Source: Candidatus Argoarchaeum ethanivorans
GTDB lineage: Archaea; Halobacteriota; Methanosarcinia; Methanosarcinales; EX4572-44
Length of the DNA stretch: 17,583 bases
Assembly: GCA_905067535.1 (NCBI GenBank)
Contig: CAJHIR010000014.1
Coordinates: 1-17,583 of the forward strand
Reading direction: 5' to 3'
Part shown: positions 6,427-15,186 of the stretch, in pieces
How the letters are laid out: every line of letters begins with the position of its first letter
Position numbering within the stretch: position 1 is the first letter of the stretch
Program-made: the position numbers and the translations under genes
Notes under the pieces: generated by a model
Told to the model about the DNA's origin: nothing
Databases searched by the model: none
Seen by the model: only the letters and a program-made list of their open reading frames with translations

Positions 6427-9237
6427 ATGTCGGTTAAGAGTATAATTATCAAAGGGGCAAGGGAGCATAATCTAAAAAATATAGATATTGAGCTTCCGAG
6501 GGATCGGTTCATAGTGATAACAGGTCTCTCTGGTAGTGGCAAGTCAACCCTTGCATTTGATACGCTTTATGCTGAAGGGCAGAGGAGATACGTTGAGTCG
6601 CTCTCTTCTTATGCGAGGCAGTTTTTGGGGGTTATGAATAAGCCGGATCTCGATAGTATCGAGGGAATCTCTCCTGCTATCGCAATTGAGCAGAGGACAA
6701 CGAGCAAGAACCCGAGAAGCACAGTTGGGACTGTTACAGAGATCTATGATTACCTGAGACTGCTCTTTGCAAGAACAGGGATACCACACTGCCCGACACA
6801 TGGTATCGATATTGTTGCACAGTCGCCTGAGAAGATAGCCCGGAGGATTGCTGATGAGACCAGCGGATCGATAGTCGTACTTTCTCCAATTATCAGGCAG
6901 AAGAAAGGGACGTATGAGAAACTCATATCTGACCTCTATAAAGAGGGATTTGCAAGGGTGCGGGTCAACAAAGAGATACACAGAACCGATGAGAAAATAG
7001 AGCTTGAACGGTACAGGAAACACGATATAGAGATCGTTATCGACAGGCTGGATACTCTTGACAGATCGCGGCTGTCTGAGGCAGTCGAGGATGCAATCAA
7101 GAGATCTGATGGAGGGCTTGTGATCGTTCTTGACGAAGACAAGAAAGAGCATATCTATTCAGCCAGTATGGCTTGCCCGGTCTGCGGCATGTCATTTGAA
7201 GAGTTGCAGCCGAGAATGTTCTCTTTCAACAGCCCGTTTGGTGCGTGCCAGGTATGCCACGGGCTTGGTATCAAAATGGACTTTGATCCTGACCTGATTA
7301 TCCCCAACAAGAGTGAATGCATCGCTGATGGATCGCTTGCAATCTATAGAAACGCGATTGATGGGTGGAGAGGACAGCATGTTGCTGCTGTTGCAAAGCA
7401 CTTCGGGTTTGATGTTTTTACGCCGGTAAAAGACCTTACCAGGGGACAGTACAGTGCTTTGATGTACGGATCAGATGAACAGATCAGGTTCAGCATGACC
7501 ATGCGAAATGGGGATACAAGATGGTCTCACACCAGTTACTGGGAAGGGCTCCTGCCACAATCCGAACGACTCTATCGGGAGACCAAATCCGAGTACAGGC
7601 GGCATGAACTGGAGCGATTTATGAGAATCTCCCAATGCCCTGGCTGCAATGGAAAACGATTGAAAGAGAAGATTCTGGCGGTTACAGTCGGGGGAAAATC
7701 GATCATTGATATCACAGACATGTCGATTGACCGATGCATAAAATTCATAAGAAACATCGATTTAACAGAGAAAGAGCTTGAAATTGCCGGGCAGATTTTA
7801 AAAGAGATACGGGACAGGTTTGATTTCCTTCAGAAAGTCGGTCTTGGCTATCTCACGCTTTCGAGAGCGTCGGGTACGCTTTCAGGAGGCGAAGCCCAGA
7901 GGATACGACTTGCAACCCAAATAGGATCAAACCTTATGGGTGTGCTCTATATTCTGGATGAGCCATCAATCGGTCTTCACCAGAAGGACAACCAGAAGTT
8001 GATCGATACGCTGCACCGACTGCGTGATATCGGTAATACGCTTGTTGTTGTGGAGCATGACGAGGAGACAATACGACGAGCAGATTATGTTGTTGATATG
8101 GGTCCAGGTGCAGGACTTGAGGGAGGAGAAGTGGTTGCAGAGGGAACACCAAGGCAAATCGAAGCGAACCAGAAGTCACTCACAGGAAGATACCTTTCAG
8201 GAGAGTTGAAGATACCTGTTCCAGAGAAGAGGAGAAAATCCAGCAGGTTTATCCAGCTCAAAGGATGCCGGGAGAACAATCTCAGGAACATAGACGTGAA
8301 CATTCCTACAGGAGTTCTTACGCTTGTTACAGGTGTCTCCGGAAGTGGAAAATCTACTCTTATCTATGAAATATTGTACAGGGGGATGATGCAGAAGCTC
8401 TATGGTTCAAAGGAGAGAGTCGGGCTCCACGATGAGATTGTGTCAGGAGGCGAGGTTGACCGAGTGATTGTGATTAACCAGAGCCCGATAGGAAAGACCC
8501 CGAGAAGTAATCCTGCAACGTACACGAAAGTCTTTGATGAAATACGAAAAATCTTTTCAGAGACACGAGAGGCAAAGATAAAGGGGTTTAAGCCTGGCAG
8601 GTTCTCGTTCAATGTGAGAGGTGGGCGATGCGAAGCATGTAGCGGCGACGGCGTCATTAAAATCGAGATGAACTTCCTGCCTGACGTGTACGTGGAATGC
8701 GAGGAGTGCAGCGGAAAACGGTATAACCGCGAGACTCTTGAGATCAAGTATAAAGGAAAATCGGTTGCAGATGTCCTTGATATGACTACCACCGAAGCAC
8801 TGGATCTCTTTATGAATATTCCAGCAATCAGACAGAAGCTTGAAACACTGGTCAGGGTTGGACTTGGGTATATCAAGCTTGGGCAGCGGTCTACCACTCT
8901 CTCTGGTGGGGAAGCACAGAGAATCAAGCTCACAAAGGAACTCTCAAAGAGAGCTACTGGAAAGACGTTGTACCTCTTAGACGAGCCAACCACAGGGCTT
9001 CATTTCCATGATGTCAAGAAATTGATAGCAGTGTTAAACGATCTTGTGGACAAAGGCAACACCGTTGTTGTTATTGAGCATAATCTGGATGTGATCAAAT
9101 CAGCAGACTATATCATTGATCTTGGTCCGGAAGGTGGTGACGATGGTGGACTCGTTGTTGCATGCGGGACACCTGATGAGATTGCTATAAACGAGAAGAG
9201 TTACACCGGAAAATTCCTGAAGAATGTTCTTGGTTAA
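6427..9237 (+). CDS. uvrA: Excinuclease ABC subunit A
   Basis: UvrA is the damage-recognition ATPase of bacterial-type nucleotide excision repair; it loads UvrB on distorted DNA, after which UvrC cuts. The 936-residue length is normal. Two ABC modules are complete: Walker A at 33-41 (GLSGSGKST) and 636-644 (GVSGSGKST), LSGGEAQR signatures at 485-492 and 825-832, and Walker B with DEPS at 511-514 and DEPTTGLH at 852-859. Zinc-binding cysteines are Cys250/253 with Cys274/277, Cys404/407, and Cys735/738 with Cys758/761. No uvrB or uvrC is in the window. UvrABC in mesophilic methanogens is generally regarded as acquired from bacteria. There is no ribosome binding site before ATG 6427. The gene is convergent with the next gene across a 165-bp gap. 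Confidence 0.97.
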   Translation: MSVKSIIIKGAREHNLKNIDIELPRDRFIVITGLSGSGKSTLAFDTLYAEGQRRYVESLSSYARQFLGVMNKPDLDSIEGISPAIAIEQRTTSKNPRSTVGTVTEIYDYLRLLFARTGIPHCPTHGIDIVAQSPEKIARRIADETSGSIVVLSPIIRQKKGTYEKLISDLYKEGFARVRVNKEIHRTDEKIELERYRKHDIEIVIDRLDTLDRSRLSEAVEDAIKRSDGGLVIVLDEDKKEHIYSASMACPVCGMSFEELQPRMFSFNSPFGACQVCHGLGIKMDFDPDLIIPNKSECIADGSLAIYRNAIDGWRGQHVAAVAKHFGFDVFTPVKDLTRGQYSALMYGSDEQIRFSMTMRNGDTRWSHTSYWEGLLPQSERLYRETKSEYRRHELERFMRISQCPGCNGKRLKEKILAVTVGGKSIIDITDMSIDRCIKFIRNIDLTEKELEIAGQILKEIRDRFDFLQKVGLGYLTLSRASGTLSGGEAQRIRLATQIGSNLMGVLYILDEPSIGLHQKDNQKLIDTLHRLRDIGNTLVVVEHDEETIRRADYVVDMGPGAGLEGGEVVAEGTPRQIEANQKSLTGRYLSGELKIPVPEKRRKSSRFIQLKGCRENNLRNIDVNIPTGVLTLVTGVSGSGKSTLIYEILYRGMMQKLYGSKERVGLHDEIVSGGEVDRVIVINQSPIGKTPRSNPATYTKVFDEIRKIFSETREAKIKGFKPGRFSFNVRGGRCEACSGDGVIKIEMNFLPDVYVECEECSGKRYNRETLEIKYKGKSVADVLDMTTTEALDLFMNIPAIRQKLETLVRVGLGYIKLGQRSTTLSGGEAQRIKLTKELSKRATGKTLYLLDEPTTGLHFHDVKKLIAVLNDLVDKGNTVVVIEHNLDVIKSADYIIDLGPEGGDDGGLVVACGTPDEIAINEKSYTGKFLKNVLG

Positions 9238-9402
9238 GCGCTGCTTGTTGGGAAGAAATAATTTAGCCTCTATTCCAACCGTTACATGTCAAGGACTGCC
9301 GGTTCCAATTGGTCTCTATCGCTCTCTTTTGTTTGTCAGAAGCTCCAAATCCACAAGCGCTGGTAAGTAAAAACGCACGGCTGTACTTGATAATAGATAT
9401 AC

Positions 9403-9969
9403 TCATACCGATTTTACCAGATTCGACTGTTTAGCTATGCAAAACCTGCAAACAGCCTCAAACACATACTTATTCTTATCTTTCACCGGGCAAAAATATT
9501 CGTCTCCAATCTTTTGAACCTTGAAGCCGCCAGGGAAAGGAGTGCCAACTGGATGCACAGGAGTTTTGGTTATAAACAGATTATATGCAGCGCATAGATT
9601 ATACAAAATACAGGAGTCTACTTCTGGTTTATTAGTTAAATTTCTCATCACATATTCGAATCGCTTCAAAAAATCATAATAAGTCTCAAGATTCAGTGGC
9701 TCATTGCACGACAAATCAACACAGCGTATCTTTCTAATCGTGGAAAATAATTGTTCATTCCACTTCTTTCTGCATATCTCTTTGTAAGGAGATGGAAGGT
9801 ATTTTATCTCGTCTGCAATAAAACCCTGGACACGCACAAGGTCAAAAATATTGTATTTACCTGTTTTCTCACGCAGTACAGAAAGTAGTGATTGCTGATC
9901 CACCGCATGATATAAATCCTCAACCACTGTCGTAATAACAAACTCTTTGTTATTTTTTACCGTAGCCAC
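9403..9969 (-). CDS. UPF0305 / DUF2115 family protein, function unknown
   Basis: The C-terminal half matches the pattern I know from the archaeal UPF0305 (DUF2115) family: HPVGTPFPGGFKV at 139-151, FCPVKDK at 159-165 and CRFCIAKQ at 174-181. The family occurs widely in methanogens and has no assigned role. Cys160, Cys174 and Cys177, perhaps with Cys120 or Cys126, could bind a metal or Fe-S cluster; that is inference. The N-terminal 110 residues are mostly helical and contain no transmembrane segment. Translation probably starts at GTG 9969, because TGA is the codon directly upstream in frame. An AAGGTGA ribosome binding site abuts this GTG almost without spacer, so a second GTG at codon 15 remains possible. 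It lies 89 bp downstream of the S-layer gene on the same strand and could be read through from it. Confidence 0.8.
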   Translation of the reverse strand: MATVKNNKEFVITTVVEDLYHAVDQQSLLSVLREKTGKYNIFDLVRVQGFIADEIKYLPSPYKEICRKKWNEQLFSTIRKIRCVDLSCNEPLNLETYYDFLKRFEYVMRNLTNKPEVDSCILYNLCAAYNLFITKTPVHPVGTPFPGGFKVQKIGDEYFCPVKDKNKYVFEAVCRFCIAKQSNLVKSV

Positions 9970-10058
9970 TCACCTTGGTGATTCGTGTATTCTCTATCAC
10001 TAACTATAATTCCCTTCTCAGCTATTGTATATTCTCAATCTGGCTGCAACACCTTTCG

Positions 10059-13000
10059 TTATTTTTTAATTTTCGTTTTCAGCTGTGACAATTTCGATGC
10101 AAGCTGGCCCTTTGCATCTACAACTTTCGATGCAAGCTGGCCCTTTGCATCTACAACTTTTGAGGCTATTGGTGCAATGGCTTCACGGCGCATGGTGACC
10201 AAATATATCACAATCAACCCGATTGCAGTTATAATACCTGCATACACTAACCACCCGATCGATTTCTTGACAACCTGAAACTCCCCGCCCATAGTCTCAA
10301 TCTCAGCAAAATAGCTACCTGGCTTTGACTCTGTGTATGTGAAATTTAGTGTAGTCACTTCATCTGGTTCGAGTGTTATATTTTGTGATGTCACAACACT
10401 GCCGTTAATTCTTAATTCAACAGCATGCTCACCTTTTATGTTGCCTGTATTCGTAATATCTGCTGTGATAAACACAGGTTCTTTGTGCGTAACATGTACA
10501 GGTGTTATGTTAAATGCAATAGCTTTAAACTCCGCGGACGGCTCTATCACATTCACTGTTTTTAGAGCAGCATCGTACCCTTCCTTTTCAACTTTTACTG
10601 TATGGGTGCCGCTTGTATCAAACATATAAGAAAAGAACCCACCAGTATCAGTTACGCCTACCGGGTTGTCGTCTACAGACACATCAACGCCGGATAAGTT
10701 GGTTTCACCAGCAGTTACGGTAAGCTCAAACATATCGGTTTGCAGAAGTTCGCTCTTGGATTCAATCCTCAGCTGTGTCTCGCTGTATTCCTCAACAGTT
10801 ATCGTTTTTGATGCAGATTCATACCCCAACTTAGTAGCATTAATGATAAAGCTTCCAGCATTTGTAAGTTCATATAGCACCTCACCGTTTACATCTGTGA
10901 TGCCGATATTTTCGCCGTCGAACTCCACGTCAGCGCCTGAAATTGACTCGCTGCCTGCTGTTACAGTGATTGTTATCGTGTCACGCTTAGAAGCAGTATC
11001 TGGCGCAGTGATGCTAAGCTTACTGGCAGCTTCGGCTTCAACATCCACTGTGATATATGGATAAAATCGCAGAGTGTCAGAATCTGCTACCTTAAAACGA
11101 ATTTCTCCCATCACATCGATCGTGTCACCAGCACCAAGGGATATTGTCTCTTCCTTGTTTTTCATCTCAATTCCGTGACTTGTACTCGTCACTTCCATTA
11201 TCCCGTACTCATCACCACTATCGAGTTCTATGGGGTTCTCTGAAATCTGGAATACTCCGTGAATAAATGCTGCATCGGTCTCCCTGCCATGGAAAACAGT
11301 TTCAACATACACAATTATTATTGGAACATCACTGACACTGCCGATCTTTTTCTCGTATACGTAGTTTTTACCTTTATCGACAATTTCATCGCTCCCAGAG
11401 ACTTCTTCACCATCTTTTAAGAGTACAAATCGCACCAGTGTATCCTCTACACTGATGTCAATAGCTTTTAGTGCATACCCTTCCTTGAGGGACAGAGTGC
11501 TTCCAATGGTGATGGTGTGTTTTTCGTCTTCATCGATTAACACTTTAGAAAGGTACCCTCTTGAGAGTAGATCTTTACTGGAACTTACTTCTGAATTTGT
11601 GTTATTATAAGCAGCAAAGTATTTCTCAGCCATAAAACCAATAAGATCGTACTTGCCCCAGTCATCATGTTCAAACTTGGTGTTGATCGGCTTGGATTCA
11701 TAGACCAAATCATTTTCATCGATGCTGCTACCAGATGCATTTATGACTTTTAATGTCTCACTCCCGAAGCCAGTATCAAAGTCATAATATAATCCTTCAA
11801 AGTTAAACGGCGTCCAATCAAAAGCACCTTCACTGTATGAAACTGTTCCTCGCAGTTCGTCAAGTCCTTCCACAAATGGTGCAAACCGCAAAGTATCAGA
11901 ATCTGCAACCTTAAACTTGATATCGCCCATGATCTCCACATTGCTATCTCTTGATAAATCAAAGGAGTCATCATTTTCCATTTTAATGCCGCTGTTACTT
12001 CGTTGTTTCACTTTCATGATGCCATAGGTATCGCCAGTTTCAATTTTTGTCGGGCTATCTGAAATCTGGAATACTCCGTGAATGAATGCTGCATCTGTCT
12101 CCCTGCCATGGAAAACAGTTTCAACATACGCAAGTATTATTGGAACATCACTGACACTGCCAATTTTTTTCTGGTATACGTAGTTTTTACCTTTATCGAC
12201 AATTTCATCGCTCCCAGAGACTTCTTCACCATCTTTTAAGAGTACAAATCGCACCAGTGTATCCTCTACACTGATGTCAATGGCTTTTAGTGCATACCCT
12301 TCCTTAAGAGGTAGAGTGCTTCCAATGGTAATGGTGTGTTTTTCATCTTCATCGATTAACACTTCAGAAAGATACCCTCTCGAAACCATATCTTTTTTTT
12401 CCACAACGCCATTGTCGATGTATCCTGCAAAATATTTCGCAGCCAGAAAGCCAATCGCAGTGTAGTTACCCCAAGCATCATGCTCGTATTTTATATTAAC
12501 AGGCTTGGATTCATACACCAATTTACCGTCATCAATATTTCTATTAGTCTTGGAAGCAAGAGTGATAGTCATCGTCTCGCTTTTCACATCATTATCAATA
12601 TCATAGAAGAATCCTGAGAAACTCTGGGCAGTCCATGTATATGTAGTATTCAAGTCCATATCGGCAGCCCAGATGCGATTGCCAGTGTTGTAGAACTTGG
12701 GGTGGACAGTCCAGTTCCAAGTCTGGATCACACAACCATTGTTGTTACTGGCATTAGCTGTTACATTATGCGTGCCAGTACTCGCAGTTGTGATAAAAGT
12801 GGCATTTTTTACACTGGTGTTTGTTTGTTTGTTATCTCCGTCGAGTGCCCAGCTTATGTTAACGATCTGGTCAGCCTCAACATAGAATGTTACCTTCTCT
12901 TCTTCTACACTTTCGACATCTTTGGGAGTTGAGTCTGGGGTTATAATCTTAGGTGCTGATTGTTTTGTGGTAAACGTGTCGATTGTTGTGTTGGTAGAAC

Positions 13001-13616
13001 ACGTTGTGTCTGATGCGTTATAGGCATAGAGGCTGTAGTTGTATGTTGTTCCATTGGTAAGACCAGTTAACTCAATGCTGTATGGTGTAGAGTTATCCCA
13101 ATCACTCCAGCTATCTAAAGAAGTTGTTCCATACTTAATACGGGTCTTTGCATCACTCTGATTCACATCAAAAGAAACAGTAGCATCTGTCGCACCAGAC
13201 GTAACAATAACATTAGTGATATCAGGAGATGTTGGAGTGCTGACCGTGTTTTGCACTATGAATGTGGTGTTTGATTCGTCAGAAGCTGTTTCGCCAGTAT
13301 CATTCATAGCAGTGGCACGGATAAGATAGTTTGACCCATCAGTTAGACCTGTTGTGTCCCATTGAACCGTGTAAGGATCGGATGTTGTGTTATCGCCTAT
13401 AGGATTCCAGTTTGACCCACCATTGTCTGAGTAGTCGAAGCTTACGTTCGTGATATTTCCATCAGGGTCACTGGCACTTGCGCTCACAGTGACAGTGCCA
13501 TTCACAGTCTTTCCCTCATCGGGATAGGTTATAGTTACGATTGGCGCTGCCATCGCTATTATCGTAATTGTGACCAGTATTCCAATTCCTATAAGTATAT
13601 TTTTTAATGGTTTCAT
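10059..13616 (-). CDS. Large S-layer protein with two Methanosarcina-type S-layer domains
   Basis: This is a secreted, membrane-anchored cell-surface protein of 1185 residues. Order: signal peptide 1-23 (ends AMA); Ig-like domain 24-122; fibronectin-III-like domain 129-217; another beta-sandwich 222-305; S-layer duplication domains at about 315-583 and 588-856 (each with GFFYDID/GLYYDFD, VYESKP, a KYEHDAWG/KFEHDDWG block, RGYLS and ADSDTLRF); two carboxypeptidase-regulatory/PEGA-like repeats at about 865-941 and 950-1023; a CARDB-like domain 1028-1110; a transmembrane helix at about 1119-1141; and a 43-residue basic tail. About eighteen N-x-S/T sequons fall in the first 330 residues, so heavy glycosylation is likely. 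The best-known relative, M. acetivorans MA0829, has essentially just the two S-layer domains plus anchor, so this protein is much extended. The ATG at 13616 has AGAGGA about eight bases upstream. It could be the main S-layer subunit or an accessory surface protein. Confidence 0.9.
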   Translation of the reverse strand: MKPLKNILIGIGILVTITIIAMAAPIVTITYPDEGKTVNGTVTVSASASDPDGNITNVSFDYSDNGGSNWNPIGDNTTSDPYTVQWDTTGLTDGSNYLIRATAMNDTGETASDESNTTFIVQNTVSTPTSPDITNVIVTSGATDATVSFDVNQSDAKTRIKYGTTSLDSWSDWDNSTPYSIELTGLTNGTTYNYSLYAYNASDTTCSTNTTIDTFTTKQSAPKIITPDSTPKDVESVEEEKVTFYVEADQIVNISWALDGDNKQTNTSVKNATFITTASTGTHNVTANASNNNGCVIQTWNWTVHPKFYNTGNRIWAADMDLNTTYTWTAQSFSGFFYDIDNDVKSETMTITLASKTNRNIDDGKLVYESKPVNIKYEHDAWGNYTAIGFLAAKYFAGYIDNGVVEKKDMVSRGYLSEVLIDEDEKHTITIGSTLPLKEGYALKAIDISVEDTLVRFVLLKDGEEVSGSDEIVDKGKNYVYQKKIGSVSDVPIILAYVETVFHGRETDAAFIHGVFQISDSPTKIETGDTYGIMKVKQRSNSGIKMENDDSFDLSRDSNVEIMGDIKFKVADSDTLRFAPFVEGLDELRGTVSYSEGAFDWTPFNFEGLYYDFDTGFGSETLKVINASGSSIDENDLVYESKPINTKFEHDDWGKYDLIGFMAEKYFAAYNNTNSEVSSSKDLLSRGYLSKVLIDEDEKHTITIGSTLSLKEGYALKAIDISVEDTLVRFVLLKDGEEVSGSDEIVDKGKNYVYEKKIGSVSDVPIIIVYVETVFHGRETDAAFIHGVFQISENPIELDSGDEYGIMEVTSTSHGIEMKNKEETISLGAGDTIDVMGEIRFKVADSDTLRFYPYITVDVEAEAASKLSITAPDTASKRDTITITVTAGSESISGADVEFDGENIGITDVNGEVLYELTNAGSFIINATKLGYESASKTITVEEYSETQLRIESKSELLQTDMFELTVTAGETNLSGVDVSVDDNPVGVTDTGGFFSYMFDTSGTHTVKVEKEGYDAALKTVNVIEPSAEFKAIAFNITPVHVTHKEPVFITADITNTGNIKGEHAVELRINGSVVTSQNITLEPDEVTTLNFTYTESKPGSYFAEIETMGGEFQVVKKSIGWLVYAGIITAIGLIVIYLVTMRREAIAPIASKVVDAKGQLASKVVDAKGQLASKLSQLKTKIKK
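10092..10157 (-). repeat. Exact 33-bp tandem duplication in the S-layer gene tail
   Basis: Two identical 33-base units, 10092-10124 and 10125-10157, encode ASKVVDAKGQL twice, followed by ASKLSQLK as a diverged third start. Each unit contains the inverted pair GATGCAA and TTGCATC separated by nine bases, so each copy can form a hairpin. The copies are identical at the DNA level, indicating a recent duplication or length instability. Confidence 0.9.
11242..11563 (-). repeat. Near-identical internal repeat, copy in S-layer domain 2
   Basis: This segment matches 12061-12382 with about 17 differences in 322 bases and no gaps (offset 819 bp, 273 codons). It encodes residues from about RGYLSKVLIDEDEK to FIHGVFQIS. 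A central stretch of roughly 100 bases is identical. The rest of the two S-layer domains is far more diverged. Confidence 0.9.
12061..12382 (-). repeat. Near-identical internal repeat, copy in S-layer domain 1
   Basis: Partner of 11242-11563. It encodes the same part of the first S-layer domain (about residues 413-519). Most of the differences between the copies cluster near the ends of the block or are synonymous, as expected after gene conversion between the two domains. Confidence 0.9.
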
Positions 13617-13696
13617 TTCATTATCCTCTTATCATCATCATTTTTATAAGTACAGTTATACATTTCGAATTGATTTAAAATTATATGTATGTGGTG

Positions 13697-13709
13697 TTAT
13701 TTATATTTT
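13697..13709 (-). promoter_or_regulatory. Candidate TATA box of the S-layer gene
   Basis: On the minus strand this reads AAAATATAAATAA. A start site about 26 bp downstream would be near 13676, giving a leader of about 60 nt that keeps the AGAGGA ribosome binding site. A second element, ACTTATAAAAA at 13642-13652, is also TATA-like but would start transcription too close to the ATG to include that site. Confidence 0.4.
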
Positions 13710-13731
13710 GTGTGATTCTTTTGCAGGGGAC

Positions 13732-15135
13732 TTAAAATTCAGTTATTTTAAGCTGTGCTCTGGTACACTGTTCACCTGGTATCTCCACCGGGTATACACC
13801 GGTAAAACAACCTGTGCAAAAGTCCTCTGCTGGTATGCCAATAGATTTTATTAGTCCTTCAAGGCTGATATATCCAAGGCTGTCTGCATTGATCAGAGCT
13901 TCTATGGCGCGAACTGTTTTATCAGAAGCTATGAGTTCATCCCGTGTTGGCATGTCGATTCCAAGGTAGCAGGGTGCGATGATCGGTGGGCTTCCAATGC
14001 GCACATGCACTTCCCTTGCCCCTGCCGCTCGCACCATATCAACGATACGGCGGGAAGTAGTCCCTCTGACAATGCTGTCATCAACGATCACCACACTCTT
14101 CCCCTTTATATTTTGTTTTATGGTGTTGAGTTTAAGCCGCACTGCCGCTTCACGCATATTCTGTCCAGGCATGATAAAAGTGCGCCCGCTGTACCTGTTT
14201 TTTATCAGCCCTTCAAGATATTGTATGCCTGAACGATGTGCATATCCAATGGCAAAAGTGGTCCCGGAGTCCGGAACAGGAAATGCAATGTCTGCGTTTA
14301 CCGGGTGTTCATCATATAGTGTTTCACCGACCCTTATGCGAGATTGATAGGTGAGTTTGCTGTCAAGGATGCTGTCTGCTCGTGCAAAGTATATGTGCTC
14401 AAAGATGCAGTGAGCGCTGTGTTTTGAATTGTATAATTGTCTTGCTTCTATTGCTCCATTCCGGAGGGTAATCAGTTCGCCTGGTTTAACGTCTCTGATG
14501 CATGTCCCTCCAACGACGTCTATCGCGCAACTTTCAGAAGCAATGATGTATCCACCTTCAAGTTTTCCAATACACAGTGGTTTTATGCCAAGCGGGTCTC
14601 GGAAAGCTACGACCCTGTCCCCAATAAGCATTAAGATTGCATAAGAACCTATAAGCATCCGTACCATTTCTTTTATAGCACTGATAATATCTTTTTTCGA
14701 TAATTCTTTTATAAAAAGCTGTGCTATGACTTCTGTGTCAGAATCCGAGTGGAAGATGCGTTGTTCTGCTACAAGCCTGTCTCTTAGTTCCTGCGAGTTT
14801 ACAAGATTGCCATTATGTGCTAACGATAGGATTCCATCCTTGTAATTAATTACCAGTGGCTGGGCATTTTCAATGCTTGAATCCCCGGTGGTAGAATATC
14901 TAACATGCCCTATGCCAACCGTTGATGAGAGGTCGTTGAGGTCATTTTTTCTAAAAGCCTGCGGAACAAGTCCCATGCCTTTTTTTGTGCGTGTTGTTGT
15001 TCCATCATAAATAGAGATGCCTGCTGACTCCTGTCCCCTGTGCTGGAGCGCAAATAATGCACAATATAGGGAAGATGCAGCATTATTGGAATTCTCTTTA
15101 AAAGAAATCCCTGCCACACCACATTCTTCTTGCAA
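13732..15135 (-). CDS. purF: Amidophosphoribosyltransferase (PurF), Fe-S type
   Basis: PurF makes phosphoribosylamine from PRPP and glutamine, the first committed step of purine synthesis. The 467 residues contain an N-terminal Ntn glutaminase domain with the nucleophile Cys5 (CGVAGI), QHRGQESAGI at 31-40, HVRYSTTG at 77-84 and HNGNLVN at 107-113, then a phosphoribosyltransferase domain with the PRPP loop VIVDDSIVRGTT at 349-360. Cys243, Cys389, Cys440 and Cys443 align by context with the four [4Fe-4S] ligands of the Bacillus enzyme. A four-residue propeptide (MQEE) would have to be removed to free Cys5. The start is TTG 15135: TGA lies in frame three codons upstream, no ATG is available, and GGTGA precedes the TTG by six bases. 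It follows L37e by 51 bp on the same strand. Confidence 0.96.
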   Translation of the reverse strand: MQEECGVAGISFKENSNNAASSLYCALFALQHRGQESAGISIYDGTTTRTKKGMGLVPQAFRKNDLNDLSSTVGIGHVRYSTTGDSSIENAQPLVINYKDGILSLAHNGNLVNSQELRDRLVAEQRIFHSDSDTEVIAQLFIKELSKKDIISAIKEMVRMLIGSYAILMLIGDRVVAFRDPLGIKPLCIGKLEGGYIIASESCAIDVVGGTCIRDVKPGELITLRNGAIEARQLYNSKHSAHCIFEHIYFARADSILDSKLTYQSRIRVGETLYDEHPVNADIAFPVPDSGTTFAIGYAHRSGIQYLEGLIKNRYSGRTFIMPGQNMREAAVRLKLNTIKQNIKGKSVVIVDDSIVRGTTSRRIVDMVRAAGAREVHVRIGSPPIIAPCYLGIDMPTRDELIASDKTVRAIEALINADSLGYISLEGLIKSIGIPAEDFCTGCFTGVYPVEIPGEQCTRAQLKITEF

Positions 15136-15141
15136 TATGAT

Positions 15142-15146
15142 TCACC
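15142..15146 (-). promoter_or_regulatory. Ribosome binding site deciding the TTG start of purF
   Basis: GGTGA on the minus strand, six bases before TTG 15135. Together with the in-frame TGA just upstream it leaves this TTG as the only reasonable start. Confidence 0.6.
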
Positions 15147-15186
15147 AATCTTATCACACAGAATTTTCAGGGTTTTAAACAACGAT

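Noticed and set aside
8400..8993. A 197-codon antisense open frame inside uvrA (and a similar 202-codon one at 6544-7152).
   Set aside because: uvrA is fully conserved on the plus strand across both regions; the Ser/Leu-rich antisense product is a codon-usage shadow.
9237..9402. Two AAGCGCTG copies (9236-9243 and 9355-9362) flanking the gap between uvrA and the UPF0305 gene, considered as a site duplication.
   Set aside because: Eight bases with a palindromic core is weak, one copy overlaps the uvrA stop, and nothing between them resembles a mobile element. A T5 tract on the minus strand at 9369-9373 could help termination but is too weak to call.
9985..10278. A 97-codon plus-strand frame with a repeated DASWPFASTTF peptide.
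   Set aside because: It is the antisense reading of the 33-bp repeat in the S-layer gene tail.
13616..13645. ATGATGATGA in the S-layer leader as a box C motif or small RNA.
   Set aside because: It is a short triplet repeat in an AT-rich leader with no partner box D.
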